From contig JAKPTZ010000030.1 of NCBI GenBank assembly GCA_029555025.1, positions 88,219 through 152,218 of the forward strand: a DNA stretch of 64,000 bases, given 5' to 3'. The stretch comes from Deltaproteobacteria bacterium. GTDB taxonomy: Bacteria; Myxococcota_A; UBA9042; DTJE01. The notes under the pieces were generated by a model. The model was not told the DNA's origin, did no database searches, and saw nothing but the letters and a program-made list of their open reading frames with translations. Numbering within the stretch: position 1 is the stretch's first letter; every line of letters begins with the position of its first letter. The translations under genes were made by a program, and so were the position numbers. Shown one piece after another: positions 9,604 through 16,986 of this stretch.

Positions 9604-11097
9604 TCAGATTCTGATACTCTTCCAGGTTCCCGAGCGGAACTTCAGCGTCATGAAAAGAGCCAGCAGGACAACGTAAACGATGGCGGCGATGAAAATGCCG
9701 TTGAGCTTAAGGCCGAGCGGGATTGCCAGTACATAGGAAAGCGGAACCAGAACGCCCACGTGCAGGGCGATTTCGACCTTCATGACGAAGCGCGAAGCCC
9801 CGGCGCCGAACAGCGCCTGGGCCAGCACAAGCCCGAATCCGATTGCGAATTCGCCGGCGGCAACGATGCGCAGCGGGGTGCGGCCGACCTCGACGACTTC
9901 GGGATCCTGGGTGAAGATGCCCATTGCGGCATCTGGCCAGATCAGCGCGGCGACACCCAGGATGCCGGCGAACCAGGCGCCGATCCTGACGGCGGTCCAT
10001 CCGTATTTTTCAGCCTCTTCCGGCTGGCGCCTGCCCATGTTCTGGCTGACCAGCGTCGCCGTTGCGATTCCGAGTCCCATGCACGCCATGATCGACAGGA
10101 ACAGTATGTCGATAATGACCTTGGTCGCCGCTTCATTCACCGGCGCGTGGATGTTGACCAGGGACTCGAAGGTGGTTGAATCGACCGGAAGGCCGGAGAA
10201 CGAGCCGAGCCAGGCGATCGAAGCCGTGTCCATCGGATCCAGCGGCCCCGACATCACGGCCTCGTCAAGCATGCCGACCCATTTGAAGAACAGCAGGAAG
10301 CCGGTCATCACGAACACTGTGGCGATTCCCGACGGAACCGACAACCTGGCGATGCCGCCAATCGTCTTCCAGCGGAAGTTGGACGCCCGGAAGATGTTGA
10401 AATCCTTGCGGTGGGATGTCTTCAGCGCGAATGCCAGCATGCCGAAAAGACCGAAATAGCTTGCAACCGTCGCGGCGATGCCGGCGCCGACGACGTTCAT
10501 GCCGGGGATGCCCCAGAATCCAAAGACCAGCATGTACGCGAGCACGGCGTTGACGACGTTCATCCCGACAGCCACCATCAAATGGTAGTGTGTCTTGCCG
10601 AGTCCATCGAAGAACGCCTTGAAAGACAGCGTTCCGACCATCGACAGGATGCCCGCGAAGCGAGCCTGGGTGTACGGAACCCCCAGCGCGAGTACCTGCT
10701 CGTTGCTGGTGAACAGCGCGAAAAGAGGGCGCGTGAACACAATGGCGAGAACCGTTACAAAGGTTCCGGCCATCAGCGCGAGCATTATTGAATTGAACAG
10801 GACGCCTCCGGCACCGGGGCGATTGTCCTCCCCGAGGCGCCTTGCCGTCATGGCCTGGGTTCCAACCGAGATGGCGCCGACAAAGCCACCCACCATCCAG
10901 TGCAGGAGCACGCTGTATCCCAGGGCTGCCTGACCGGCTATTGAATATTCCTTGGGCAGGTGCCCGACCAGGATTGTGTCGAACTGGTTGATGAGCGTCT
11001 GGGTAAGGTTGGCGGCCATTACCGGCCCCGCCAGCTTCAGGACGGTCTTCGTCCTGGCGGCATCGGGAACGAAAGGTTTGAAGTATGGCAAGCCCAT
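9604..11097 (-). CDS. MATE family efflux transporter
   Basis: This 497-residue membrane protein has about twelve hydrophobic segments and the MATE opening pattern: LAGPVMAANLTQTLINQFDT followed by a GHL turn, and a repeat of this pattern after the middle of the protein (LSIMACMGLGIATATLVSQN). MATE proteins export drugs and metabolites in exchange for sodium or protons. The substrate cannot be inferred. The gene stands alone, convergent with the surA-like gene and divergent from the tRNA-tuf operon; the roughly 165 bases upstream of it, before the tRNA promoter, would hold its own promoter, but I see no convincing sigma70 site there. Confidence 0.9.
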   Translation of the reverse strand: MGLPYFKPFVPDAARTKTVLKLAGPVMAANLTQTLINQFDTILVGHLPKEYSIAGQAALGYSVLLHWMVGGFVGAISVGTQAMTARRLGEDNRPGAGGVLFNSIMLALMAGTFVTVLAIVFTRPLFALFTSNEQVLALGVPYTQARFAGILSMVGTLSFKAFFDGLGKTHYHLMVAVGMNVVNAVLAYMLVFGFWGIPGMNVVGAGIAATVASYFGLFGMLAFALKTSHRKDFNIFRASNFRWKTIGGIARLSVPSGIATVFVMTGFLLFFKWVGMLDEAVMSGPLDPMDTASIAWLGSFSGLPVDSTTFESLVNIHAPVNEAATKVIIDILFLSIMACMGLGIATATLVSQNMGRRQPEEAEKYGWTAVRIGAWFAGILGVAALIWPDAAMGIFTQDPEVVEVGRTPLRIVAAGEFAIGFGLVLAQALFGAGASRFVMKVEIALHVGVLVPLSYVLAIPLGLKLNGIFIAAIVYVVLLALFMTLKFRSGTWKSIRI

Positions 11098-11262
11098 GGC
11101 GTGTGGAGCCTAATCTGACCGGGTACTCGAACGCAAGCAAAATCGACCCGTAACGTCCGCCATGGCTTGACCTGTCGGATGCTTTGGATCAAAATATCGC
11201 CCGTTCGCCCGGAATTCCGGTCGAAAAGACATCCGAGGTTCCTTGCGGCGTCAATTTTTGTA

Positions 11263-11291
11263 TTGACAGCCGAGGGAGTCTCCCAGATAAT
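11263..11291 (+). promoter_or_regulatory. Sigma70-type promoter of the tRNA-tuf operon
   Basis: A consensus -35 box TTGACA (11263-11268) is followed after exactly 17 bases by GATAAT (11286-11291), five of six matches to the -10 consensus. It lies about 35 bases upstream of the first tRNA and no gene intervenes, so it most likely drives the tRNA-Thr to tuf transcript. Confidence 0.8.
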
Positions 11292-11325
11292 AAGTGGCCT
11301 TTTTGACGGGCACGTTCTTTTCAGC

Positions 11326-11398
11326 GCTGGCGTAGCTCAACAGGTAGAGCAGCTGACTTGTAATCAGCAGGTCGCGGGTTCGAGTCCCATCGCCAGCT
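11326..11398 (+). tRNA. tRNA-Thr (anticodon TGT)
   Basis: A 73-base cloverleaf has acceptor strands GCTGGCG and CGCCAGC, an anticodon loop CTTGTAA (anticodon TGT) and a T arm with GGTTCGAGTCCC. The CCA end is not encoded. It is the first gene of the tRNA-tuf operon, in the same position as thrU in E. coli. Confidence 0.97.
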
Positions 11399-11424
11399 CC
11401 GACCTTTGAGCCGACTTTTTTTAA

Positions 11425-11507
11425 GGTGGGGTTCCCGAGTGGTCAAAGGGGGCAGACTGTAAATCTGTTGTCAAACGGCTTCGGAGGTTCAAATCCTCCC
11501 CCCACCA
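11425..11507 (+). tRNA. tRNA-Tyr (anticodon GTA)
   Basis: This 83-base class II tRNA has a long variable arm, acceptor strands GGTGGGG and CCCCACC, an anticodon loop CTGTAAA (GTA) and a T arm GGAGG-TTCAAAT-CCTCC. The G at the first anticodon position is the site where queuosine is inserted; a QueD-type gene lies 24 kb downstream. Confidence 0.97.
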
Positions 11508-11565
11508 CTGAACTGGTTCGAGTCGTTATTTGAAGCGTGGCAGAGATCATGCTGCCTGGCGATTT

Positions 11566-11638
11566 GCGGGAATAGCTCAGTTGGTAGAGCAGGAGCCTTC
11601 CAAGCTTCAGGTCACGGGTTCGAGTCCCGCTTCCCGCT
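11566..11638 (+). tRNA. tRNA-Gly (anticodon TCC)
   Basis: A 73-base cloverleaf with acceptor strands GCGGGAA and TTCCCGC and an anticodon loop CTTCCAA (TCC). It is third in the tRNA series, as glyT is in E. coli. Confidence 0.97.
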
Positions 11639-11679
11639 CCAGCCGGCTCGTGACGGTTGACTTTGAAATTTTGATTTAA

Positions 11680-11751
11680 GCCATCGTAGCTCAGGGGTAG
11701 AGCACCTCCTTGGTAAGGAGGGGGTCGGCAGTTCGATTCTGCTCGATGGCT
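11680..11751 (+). tRNA. tRNA-Thr (anticodon GGT)
   Basis: A 72-base cloverleaf with acceptor strands GCCATCG and CGATGGC and an anticodon loop TTGGTAA (GGT). It directly precedes tuf, as thrT precedes tufB in E. coli. Confidence 0.97.
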
Positions 11752-11832
11752 CTGGTACGCCCCGGTTTGGTTGATGCGACTGGGGTGGCACGGTCGCAGT
11801 TTATTGTTTGACGCACCCTGGGAGGGACGGAC

Positions 11833-13023
11833 ATGGCAAAAGAAAAATTCGTTCGTAACAAGCCTCACCTGAACGTGGGCACAATCGGCCACATCGACCA
11901 CGGCAAGACGACTCTGACCGCGGCGATCACGAAGGTTCTGGCGGCAAGGGGTGGCGCGAAGTTCATCCCGTTCGACTCCATCGACAAGGCCCCGGAAGAG
12001 AAGGCCCGCGGCATCACCATCGCCACGGCGCACGTTGAGTACGAGACTGCCAACAGGCACTACGCTCACGTCGACTGCCCCGGCCACGCCGACTACATCA
12101 AGAACATGATCACCGGCGCGGCGCAGATGGACGGCGCCATCGTCGTTGTCGCGGCCACGGACGGCGTCATGCCGCAGACCCGTGAGCACATCCTCCTGGC
12201 CCGCCAGGTCGGCGTGCCCGCGATCGTCATCTTCCTGAATAAGTGCGATCAGCAGCCCGACGAGGAACTGCTTGAAATCACCGAGGAAGAAGTTCGTGAC
12301 GTTCTGAAGAAGTACGAGTACCCGGGCGACGAGATTCCGATCGTTCGCGGCTCGGCTCTTGAAGCGCTGCATGGCGATCCGATGACGGACGCCGCCAACA
12401 GCGTCCTGAACCTGATGAAGGCCGTCGATGAATACATTCCGACCCCGGAACGCATGATCGACAAGCCCCTTCTGATGCCGGTCGAAGACGTCTTCACGAT
12501 TTCCGGCCGCGGCACCGTTGCGACCGGTCGTATCGAACGCGGTATCTGCAAGGTTGGCCAGGAAGTCGAAATCGTCGGTTTCGGCCCGACCCGCAAGACG
12601 GTCTGCACGGGCGTTGAAATGTTCCGCAAGACCATGGATGAAGGCCAGGCCGGTGACAACGTCGGCGTCCTCCTCCGCGGCATCAAGCGCGACGAAGTCG
12701 AGCGCGGAATGGTTCTGGCGGCCCCCGGATCGATTAAGCCGCACACGAAGTTCAAGGGCTCCATCTACATCCTTACGAAGGATGAAGGTGGCCGCCACAC
12801 GCCGTTCTTCAGCGGTTACCGTCCGCAGTTCTACATTCGTACGACTGACGTCACCGGTACACTCAGGCTGAACGAAGGCGTTGAAATGTGCATGCCCGGC
12901 GACCGCACCGACATCATGGTTGAACTGCTGGCGCCGGTCGCGATCGAGCCCGGACTCCGCTTCGCAATGCGCGAAGGCGGCCGCACGGTCGGTCAGGGCG
13001 TCGTCGGCGAGATCATCGAGTGA
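11833..13023 (+). CDS. tuf: Elongation factor Tu
   Basis: EF-Tu carries aminoacyl-tRNA to the ribosome as a GTP complex. The 396-residue protein has the full family length, the P-loop GHIDHGKTT (isoleucine where most have valine), the switch segment [21 protein letters not shown] and the guanine-recognition motif NKCD, where NKVD or NKCD is usual. The ATG follows a GGGAGGGACGGAC purine run. It lies behind four tRNA genes, as in the tufB operons of many bacteria. Codon choice is strongly biased, as expected for a highly expressed gene. No second tuf copy is in this window. Confidence 0.98.
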   Translation: MAKEKFVRNKPHLNVGTIGHIDHGKTTLTAAITKVLAARGGAKFIPFDSIDKAPEEKARGITIATAHVEYETANRHYAHVDCPGHADYIKNMITGAAQMDGAIVVVAATDGVMPQTREHILLARQVGVPAIVIFLNKCDQQPDEELLEITEEEVRDVLKKYEYPGDEIPIVRGSALEALHGDPMTDAANSVLNLMKAVDEYIPTPERMIDKPLLMPVEDVFTISGRGTVATGRIERGICKVGQEVEIVGFGPTRKTVCTGVEMFRKTMDEGQAGDNVGVLLRGIKRDEVERGMVLAAPGSIKPHTKFKGSIYILTKDEGGRHTPFFSGYRPQFYIRTTDVTGTLRLNEGVEMCMPGDRTDIMVELLAPVAIEPGLRFAMREGGRTVGQGVVGEIIE

Positions 13024-13044
13024 TGTGAGAATACGCACCGGCTT

Positions 13045-13066
13045 CCGGGACGGATTTCCGTCCCGG
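13045..13066 (+). terminator. Strong hairpin between tuf and rpmG
   Basis: A perfect nine-base-pair stem, CCGGGACGG / CCGTCCCGG, with an ATTT loop lies just after the tuf stop. No T-run follows, so a classical intrinsic terminator is unlikely. It may be an RNA processing or partial attenuation site that sets tuf apart from the genes downstream. Confidence 0.45.
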
Positions 13067-13094
13067 GGGTCGATGTCGATTTGGGACGTGCCCC

Positions 13095-13277
13095 ATGGCA
13101 AAGAAAGAAAACCGGATCAATATCCAGCTTGAATGCCAGTCTTGCAGGAAGAGCGGTCTGCCGGGAGTGGCCCGATACGCCACGACCAAGAACAAGAAGA
13201 CCACGACCGCCCGCCTGGAACTGAGCAAGTACTGCAAGTTCGAGCGGAAGCACACGACGTTCAAAGAGGTCAAGTAA
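13095..13277 (+). CDS. rpmG: 50S ribosomal protein L33
   Basis: This 60-residue protein matches L33 along its whole length, including the ATTKNKKTTTARLELSKYC core. L33 exists in a zinc-binding form with two CxxC knuckles and a zinc-free form. Here the first knuckle is present (CQSC), but the second keeps only one cysteine (YCKFERKH), so the site appears half lost; the histidine might substitute, which is speculation. The position between tuf and tRNA-Trp/secE is the conserved one. Confidence 0.95.
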   Translation: MAKKENRINIQLECQSCRKSGLPGVARYATTKNKKTTTARLELSKYCKFERKHTTFKEVK

Positions 13278-13373
13278 GACCTTTTTCGAACGGATCTTTG
13301 AAATGGGCTCCTGCGCGGGAATGCGGGCGTCATCCTTCAGGATTGACGCGGGCAACCGTGCCGGCGCCCGGAA

Positions 13374-13446
13374 AGGGCAGTAGCTCTAATGGTAGAGCGG
13401 CGGTCTCCAAAACCGCATGCTGGGGGTTCGAATCCCTCCTGCCCTG
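13374..13446 (+). tRNA. tRNA-Trp (anticodon CCA)
   Basis: A 73-base cloverleaf has acceptor strands AGGGCAG and CTGCCCT, an anticodon loop CTCCAAA (CCA) between GCGGT and ACCGC, and a T arm around GGTTCGAATCC. It lies between rpmG and secE, a common location in bacteria. Confidence 0.97.
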
Positions 13447-13516
13447 CCGTTTCCGACCTGAGTGGTCGCGCCGGAGGCGCGGCTTGTCGAAGGTCTTGAA
13501 TGTTAGGAGACCAGGC

Positions 13517-13894
13517 GTGGAAAAGATCGTCCGCATGTCCTATGTGATTGCCGGCGTCCTGGTGTGGATCGTTCTGGCGAGCTTCTTCGGCTTCATGTTC
13601 GAATGGCTGATTCCGAACCTCGACAAGAACATTATCGGGGCCCAGTTCACCGTCAGCGACCTTATGGGGCTGCTGTGCGGTGGCGTCCTGGCCGTCTGGC
13701 TCTGGCGCAACGAACTGGTCTTCAAGTACGGGATGGAGATCGTCGCCGAACTCCGCAACGTGACCTGGCCGAAGTGGCCCGAGACCAGGACATCGACCAT
13801 CGTCGTCATCGTGACGACTGTCGTCGTATCCCTTGTCCTCGGCTTCTTCGACTTCGTTGTCGGCGCCATTACGAAGGCGATCTACGGACTGTAA
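13517..13894 (+). CDS. secE: Preprotein translocase subunit SecE
   Basis: SecE clamps the SecY channel in the inner membrane. The 125-residue protein has three hydrophobic segments (about residues 10-32, 50-68 and 95-120), like the three-helix E. coli form rather than the short one-helix form. It contains the signature AELRNVTWPKWPET before the last helix. The GTG start at 13517 has an AGGAGA site six bases upstream; the frame is open far upstream through the tRNA-Trp gene, but that part is not coding. nusG follows after about 30 bases. Confidence 0.95.
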   Translation: MEKIVRMSYVIAGVLVWIVLASFFGFMFEWLIPNLDKNIIGAQFTVSDLMGLLCGGVLAVWLWRNELVFKYGMEIVAELRNVTWPKWPETRTSTIVVIVTTVVVSLVLGFFDFVVGAITKAIYGL

Positions 13895-13926
13895 TGAATC
13901 TGGCTTGAATCAGGAAAGGGCTTCTG

Positions 13927-14457
13927 ATGAAGTGGTACGTCGTACATACATTTTCGGGCCATGAGCAGAAGGTCAAGGCCGATATCATCGAGACCCTTCG
14001 TCACGAAGACGAATCCCTGAGGGAAAAGATCGGTGAGATCATCGTCCCGATGGAACCGCCTCCTCCTCCGGGTGAACCGAAGAAGAAGGGTGGAAGGCGC
14101 AAGTTCTTCCCGGGATATATCCTCGTCCAGCTCGAGCTGACCGAGGATACCCACCATTTCATCCGCCACCGGCCGTCGGTGTCGGGTTTTGTGGGTAATG
14201 ACAAGGGACCACGGCCGCTTTCACAGCGCGAGGTCGATGCCATCGTCCGGCAGATGGACGAAGGTCCAGTCCAGCAGACCGTAGAAGTCCAGTTCGAAGA
14301 GGGCGTCTCGGTTCGCATCAAGGAAGGGCCCTTCGTCAACTTCACCGGCATGGTGGAAGAGGTCAAGGCTGAAAAGCGGAAGCTCCGGGTGCTGGTCACG
14401 ATTTTCGGCAGGGCGACTCCTGTCGAACTCGATTTTGACCAGGTGGAACGGGCATAA
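13927..14457 (+). CDS. nusG: Transcription termination/antitermination protein NusG
   Basis: NusG binds the RNA polymerase clamp and links it to Rho or the ribosome. The 176-residue protein has the N-terminal NGN domain ([12 protein letters not shown] at the start, [10 protein letters not shown] in the middle) and a C-terminal KOW domain ([18 protein letters not shown]). A proline/glycine/lysine stretch near residues 42-58 ([13 protein letters not shown]) is a small linker-like insertion inside the NGN domain. AGGAAAGGG precedes the ATG. The gene order secE-nusG-rplK is the conserved one. Confidence 0.97.
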   Translation: MKWYVVHTFSGHEQKVKADIIETLRHEDESLREKIGEIIVPMEPPPPPGEPKKKGGRRKFFPGYILVQLELTEDTHHFIRHRPSVSGFVGNDKGPRPLSQREVDAIVRQMDEGPVQQTVEVQFEEGVSVRIKEGPFVNFTGMVEEVKAEKRKLRVLVTIFGRATPVELDFDQVERA

Positions 14458-14502
14458 CTTTTGTGGGAGGCGCCTTCCGGGCGCCGCATCAGGAGAACGG
14501 AC

Positions 14503-14931
14503 ATGGGCAAGAAGGTTGTCGGCCAGATCAAGCTGCACATCCCGGGGGGCAAAGCCACCCCGCAGCCCCCGGTGGGTCCTGCTCTCGGCCAGGCCGGTGC
14601 GAACATCATGGAGTTCTGCAAGGCCTTTAACGCCAGGACCCAGAAGATGGAGGGATCAACGGTCCCCGTGGTAATCACGGTGTTTTCGGACCGTTCGTTC
14701 ACCTTCGTCACCAAGACCCCCCCGACATCCGAGCAGATCCTCAAGGCTGCCGGACTGAAGAAGGGTTCGGGTCGCGCGAACCGGGACAAAGTTGGGAAGA
14801 TTACCATGGCGCAGATCGCGGAGATCGCAAAGAACAAGATGCCTGACCTCAACGCAAAGGACGAGGCCGGGGCCATCGCGATCGTTGCCGGTACCGCGCG
14901 CAGCATGGGAGTCGATGTCATCGAAAGTTGA
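14503..14931 (+). CDS. rplK: 50S ribosomal protein L11
   Basis: L11 forms the GTPase-associated centre of the 50S subunit with 23S rRNA. The 142-residue protein is of standard length, with [20 protein letters not shown] in the N-terminal domain and [14 protein letters not shown] in the RNA-binding C-terminal domain. ATG 14503 follows AGGAGAACGGAC. A small GGCGCC hairpin (14469-14485) lies in the short gap after nusG. Confidence 0.98.
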   Translation: MGKKVVGQIKLHIPGGKATPQPPVGPALGQAGANIMEFCKAFNARTQKMEGSTVPVVITVFSDRSFTFVTKTPPTSEQILKAAGLKKGSGRANRDKVGKITMAQIAEIAKNKMPDLNAKDEAGAIAIVAGTARSMGVDVIES

Positions 14932-14954
14932 CGTTAACAAGGCGAGGTCGAGAG

Positions 14955-15662
14955 ATGCCAAAGCATGGAAAACAGTATCGGGCGCTTGCCGCTAACGTTG
15001 ACAAGACCATCAAGCTGTCGGTTGACATGGCGATGGACACTGTCCTGAAGAGCGGTTTCGCGAAGTTCAACGAGTCCGTTGATATAGCCGTAAGGTTGAA
15101 TGTCAATCCGCGCCACGCCGACCAGATGGTTCGCGGCGCCGTCGTCCTGCCGGCAGGTTCCGGCAAGGAAACCAGGATCGTCGTTTTCGCCAAGGGCGAG
15201 AAGGAAGCCGAGGCCCGCGAAGCCGGTGCCGATTTTGTCGGAGCCGAGGACCTGGCCGAGAAGATTCTTGGTGGCTGGACCGATTTCGACAAGGCGATCG
15301 CCACCCCGAACATGATGGGAATCGTCGGTAAGCTCGGTAAGGTGCTCGGTCCCCGCGGCCTGATGCCCAACCCGAAGGTCGGAACCGTCACGATGGATGT
15401 TGCGAATGCCGTTCGTGAAGGCAAGGCCGGCAAGGTCGAGTACAAGGTTGACAAGAACGGCGTCGTCCACACGTTCGTGGGTCGTCGCAGTTTCAACGCC
15501 GACCAGCTCCGCCAGAACTTCCTGGCGGTCATGGAAAACGTGATCAAGGCGAAGCCTTCGACCGTGAAGGGTGTCTACATCAAGTCGATTACGATTTCGA
15601 CGACGATGGGACCCGGCCTGAGGATTGATCCCCAGGACGTCGAGGCGACCCTGAAGAAGTGA
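14955..15662 (+). CDS. rplA: 50S ribosomal protein L1
   Basis: L1 builds the mobile stalk near the ribosomal E site and, in many bacteria, represses its own rplK-rplA transcript. The 235-residue protein has the usual length and the hallmarks [33 protein letters not shown] and [14 protein letters not shown] 14955 is 23 bases after the rplK stop and follows a GAGGTCGAGAG purine run; an upstream in-frame TTG at 14928 overlaps rplK and is less likely. Confidence 0.98.
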   Translation: MPKHGKQYRALAANVDKTIKLSVDMAMDTVLKSGFAKFNESVDIAVRLNVNPRHADQMVRGAVVLPAGSGKETRIVVFAKGEKEAEAREAGADFVGAEDLAEKILGGWTDFDKAIATPNMMGIVGKLGKVLGPRGLMPNPKVGTVTMDVANAVREGKAGKVEYKVDKNGVVHTFVGRRSFNADQLRQNFLAVMENVIKAKPSTVKGVYIKSITISTTMGPGLRIDPQDVEATLKK

Positions 15663-15667
15663 TCTTT

Positions 15668-15683
15668 CCGGTCTTCGGACCGG
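15668..15683 (+). other. UUCG-capped hairpin after rplA
   Basis: CCGGTC-TTCG-GACCGG forms a six-base-pair stem with the very stable UUCG tetraloop six bases after the rplA stop. It may protect the 3' end of rplA or separate it from the L10 leader. No T-run follows. Confidence 0.5.
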
Positions 15684-15692
15684 TTGGTGTCC

Positions 15693-15794
15693 GCTGCCCG
15701 AGAAGTCGGTTCCGGGGTCACCCGGGTAATTCCGACGGAGGCATGCTCGTTATAAGGACGGTGTCAATCGTTCCTCTAACCTGCCTCGGGTAGC
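15693..15794 (+). promoter_or_regulatory. L10 (rplJ) leader, autoregulatory RNA
   Basis: The 163-base gap between rplA and rplJ is closed by a long-range ten-base-pair stem: GCTGCCCGAG (15693-15702) pairs with CTCGGGTAGC (15785-15794) with one G-U pair. This arrangement, ending about 30 bases before rplJ, is the expected place and shape for the L10 leader, where the L10-L7/L12 complex binds and represses translation of rplJ and rplL. The closing stem is seen directly; the inner kink-turn fold was not verified. Confidence 0.7.
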
Positions 15795-15825
15795 TGCAGA
15801 ACCGGAGTCAAAAGGGAGTAATCAG

Positions 15826-16359
15826 ATGAACCTTGAGCAGAAGAAAGGAAGTGTTTCGGAACTCAAGGACCTCATGGACTCCGCGAAGGCTACGGTGATG
15901 CTCTCCCAGAACGGCCTGACGGTCGGAGAGGTAACTGAGTTCAGGCGCGCCCTCCGGGCGAATGGCGCCCAGCTCAAAGTCTTTAAGAATACCCTGTTGC
16001 GGAGGGCCATCGAAGGCTCGTCGTACGAAGGTATTTTTGATGACGTCCTCAAGGGACCGCTGGCGGTGGCATACACGACGGGCGACGCGGCCGGAATGGC
16101 CAAGGCGATCGTCGAGTTCACCAAGAACCGGAAGAACATCACCGTGCTCGTCGGAAGTCTTGGCGACAGGAAGATGGAACAGAGCCAGTTGAAGGCCCTG
16201 TCCGAACTGCCGCCGGTCGAGGTCCTGCGGGCGTCCCTGCTTGGTGCCCTGGTCGCGGTACCCCAGAAGCTTCTGGGCGTGTTCCAGGCTCCCGGACGGG
16301 ACATGGTTGGCGTGCTTGCGGCGCGCGAGCGGCAGCTCGGCGGTCAGGCAGACGCGTAG
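15826..16359 (+). CDS. rplJ: 50S ribosomal protein L10
   Basis: L10 anchors the L7/L12 stalk to 23S rRNA. The 177-residue protein has the usual length and opens with a sequence typical of the family (LEQKKGSVSELKDLMDSA), with LKVFKNTLLRRAIEG in the rRNA-binding domain and a C-terminal helix for L7/L12. AAAGGGAGTAATCAG precedes the ATG, and a structured leader lies upstream, so it is probably self-regulated with rplL. Confidence 0.98.
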   Translation: MNLEQKKGSVSELKDLMDSAKATVMLSQNGLTVGEVTEFRRALRANGAQLKVFKNTLLRRAIEGSSYEGIFDDVLKGPLAVAYTTGDAAGMAKAIVEFTKNRKNITVLVGSLGDRKMEQSQLKALSELPPVEVLRASLLGALVAVPQKLLGVFQAPGRDMVGVLAARERQLGGQADA

Positions 16360-16428
16360 GCTGGTTGAAGGAATTTGTGCCGCGAACGCCTGAATGGCCG
16401 CGGCCGGAAGGAACAAGGAGATTTGAAA

Positions 16429-16824
16429 ATGGCGGACATCACGAAGGAACAGGTTGTTGAATTTCTCAGCGGTATGACGGTTCTCGAACTGGCCGAACTG
16501 ACCAAGGAACTGGAAGCGAAGTGGGGCGTTACCGCCGCCGCTCCGGTTGCCATGGCCGCGATGCCGATGGGCGGCGCTGCCGCTGCCGAGGAAAAGCCCG
16601 AGGAGAAGACCGAGTTTGACGTCATCCTCAAGGGTTTCGATGCCGACAAGAAGATCGGCGTCATCAAGGAAATCCGCACCGTCGTCGCCGGTCTGGGCCT
16701 GAAGGAAGCGAAGGAATTCGTCGAAGCGGCCCCGAAGACGATCAAGGAAGGCGCCACGAAGGAAGAGGCCGAGGATATCAAGAAGAAGCTTGAAGCGGCC
16801 GGCGGTCAGGTCGAGATTAAGTAA
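16429..16824 (+). CDS. rplL: 50S ribosomal protein L7/L12
   Basis: L7/L12 is the multicopy stalk protein that recruits translation GTPases. The 131-residue protein has the N-terminal dimerisation domain, an alanine-rich hinge ([20 protein letters not shown]) and the conserved C-terminal domain ([26 protein letters not shown]). ATG 16429 follows AAGGAGATTTGAAA. A terminator-like hairpin follows the gene, lowering transcription into rpoB. Confidence 0.98.
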   Translation: MADITKEQVVEFLSGMTVLELAELTKELEAKWGVTAAAPVAMAAMPMGGAAAAEEKPEEKTEFDVILKGFDADKKIGVIKEIRTVVAGLGLKEAKEFVEAAPKTIKEGATKEEAEDIKKKLEAAGGQVEIK

Positions 16825-16850
16825 GTCGTTTCGTTTTGCACGAGTGAAAC

Positions 16851-16896
16851 GGTCGGCACTCCTTTGGGGGTTACCCAAAGGAGTGTCCGGCCTTTT
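16851..16896 (+). terminator. Attenuator between rplL and rpoB
   Basis: An 18-base-pair stem runs from 16851-16868 to 16874-16892, with a GGTTA loop and a single bulged T (16886), and is followed by TTTT. It lies 27 bases after the rplL stop and 90 bases before rpoB. In E. coli a partial terminator at this place reduces rpoBC transcription relative to the ribosomal genes, so the same role is likely here. Confidence 0.8.
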
Positions 16897-16986
16897 GCCG
16901 TATGACCGTAAGGCTGTGCGGCATGCGGTGCGACACCCGGTCGTGTCCGCGTTGATCGTTAAATCTTCACAAGGTGGAAGGCCAGG

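Noticed and set aside
11443..13101. Minus-strand open frame of 552 codons across tRNAs and tuf
   Set aside because: It runs through tRNA genes and tuf, which are certain.
13133..13516. N-terminal extension of secE through tRNA-Trp
   Set aside because: The frame is open but covers rpmG and a tRNA; GTG 13517 with AGGAGA fits SecE.
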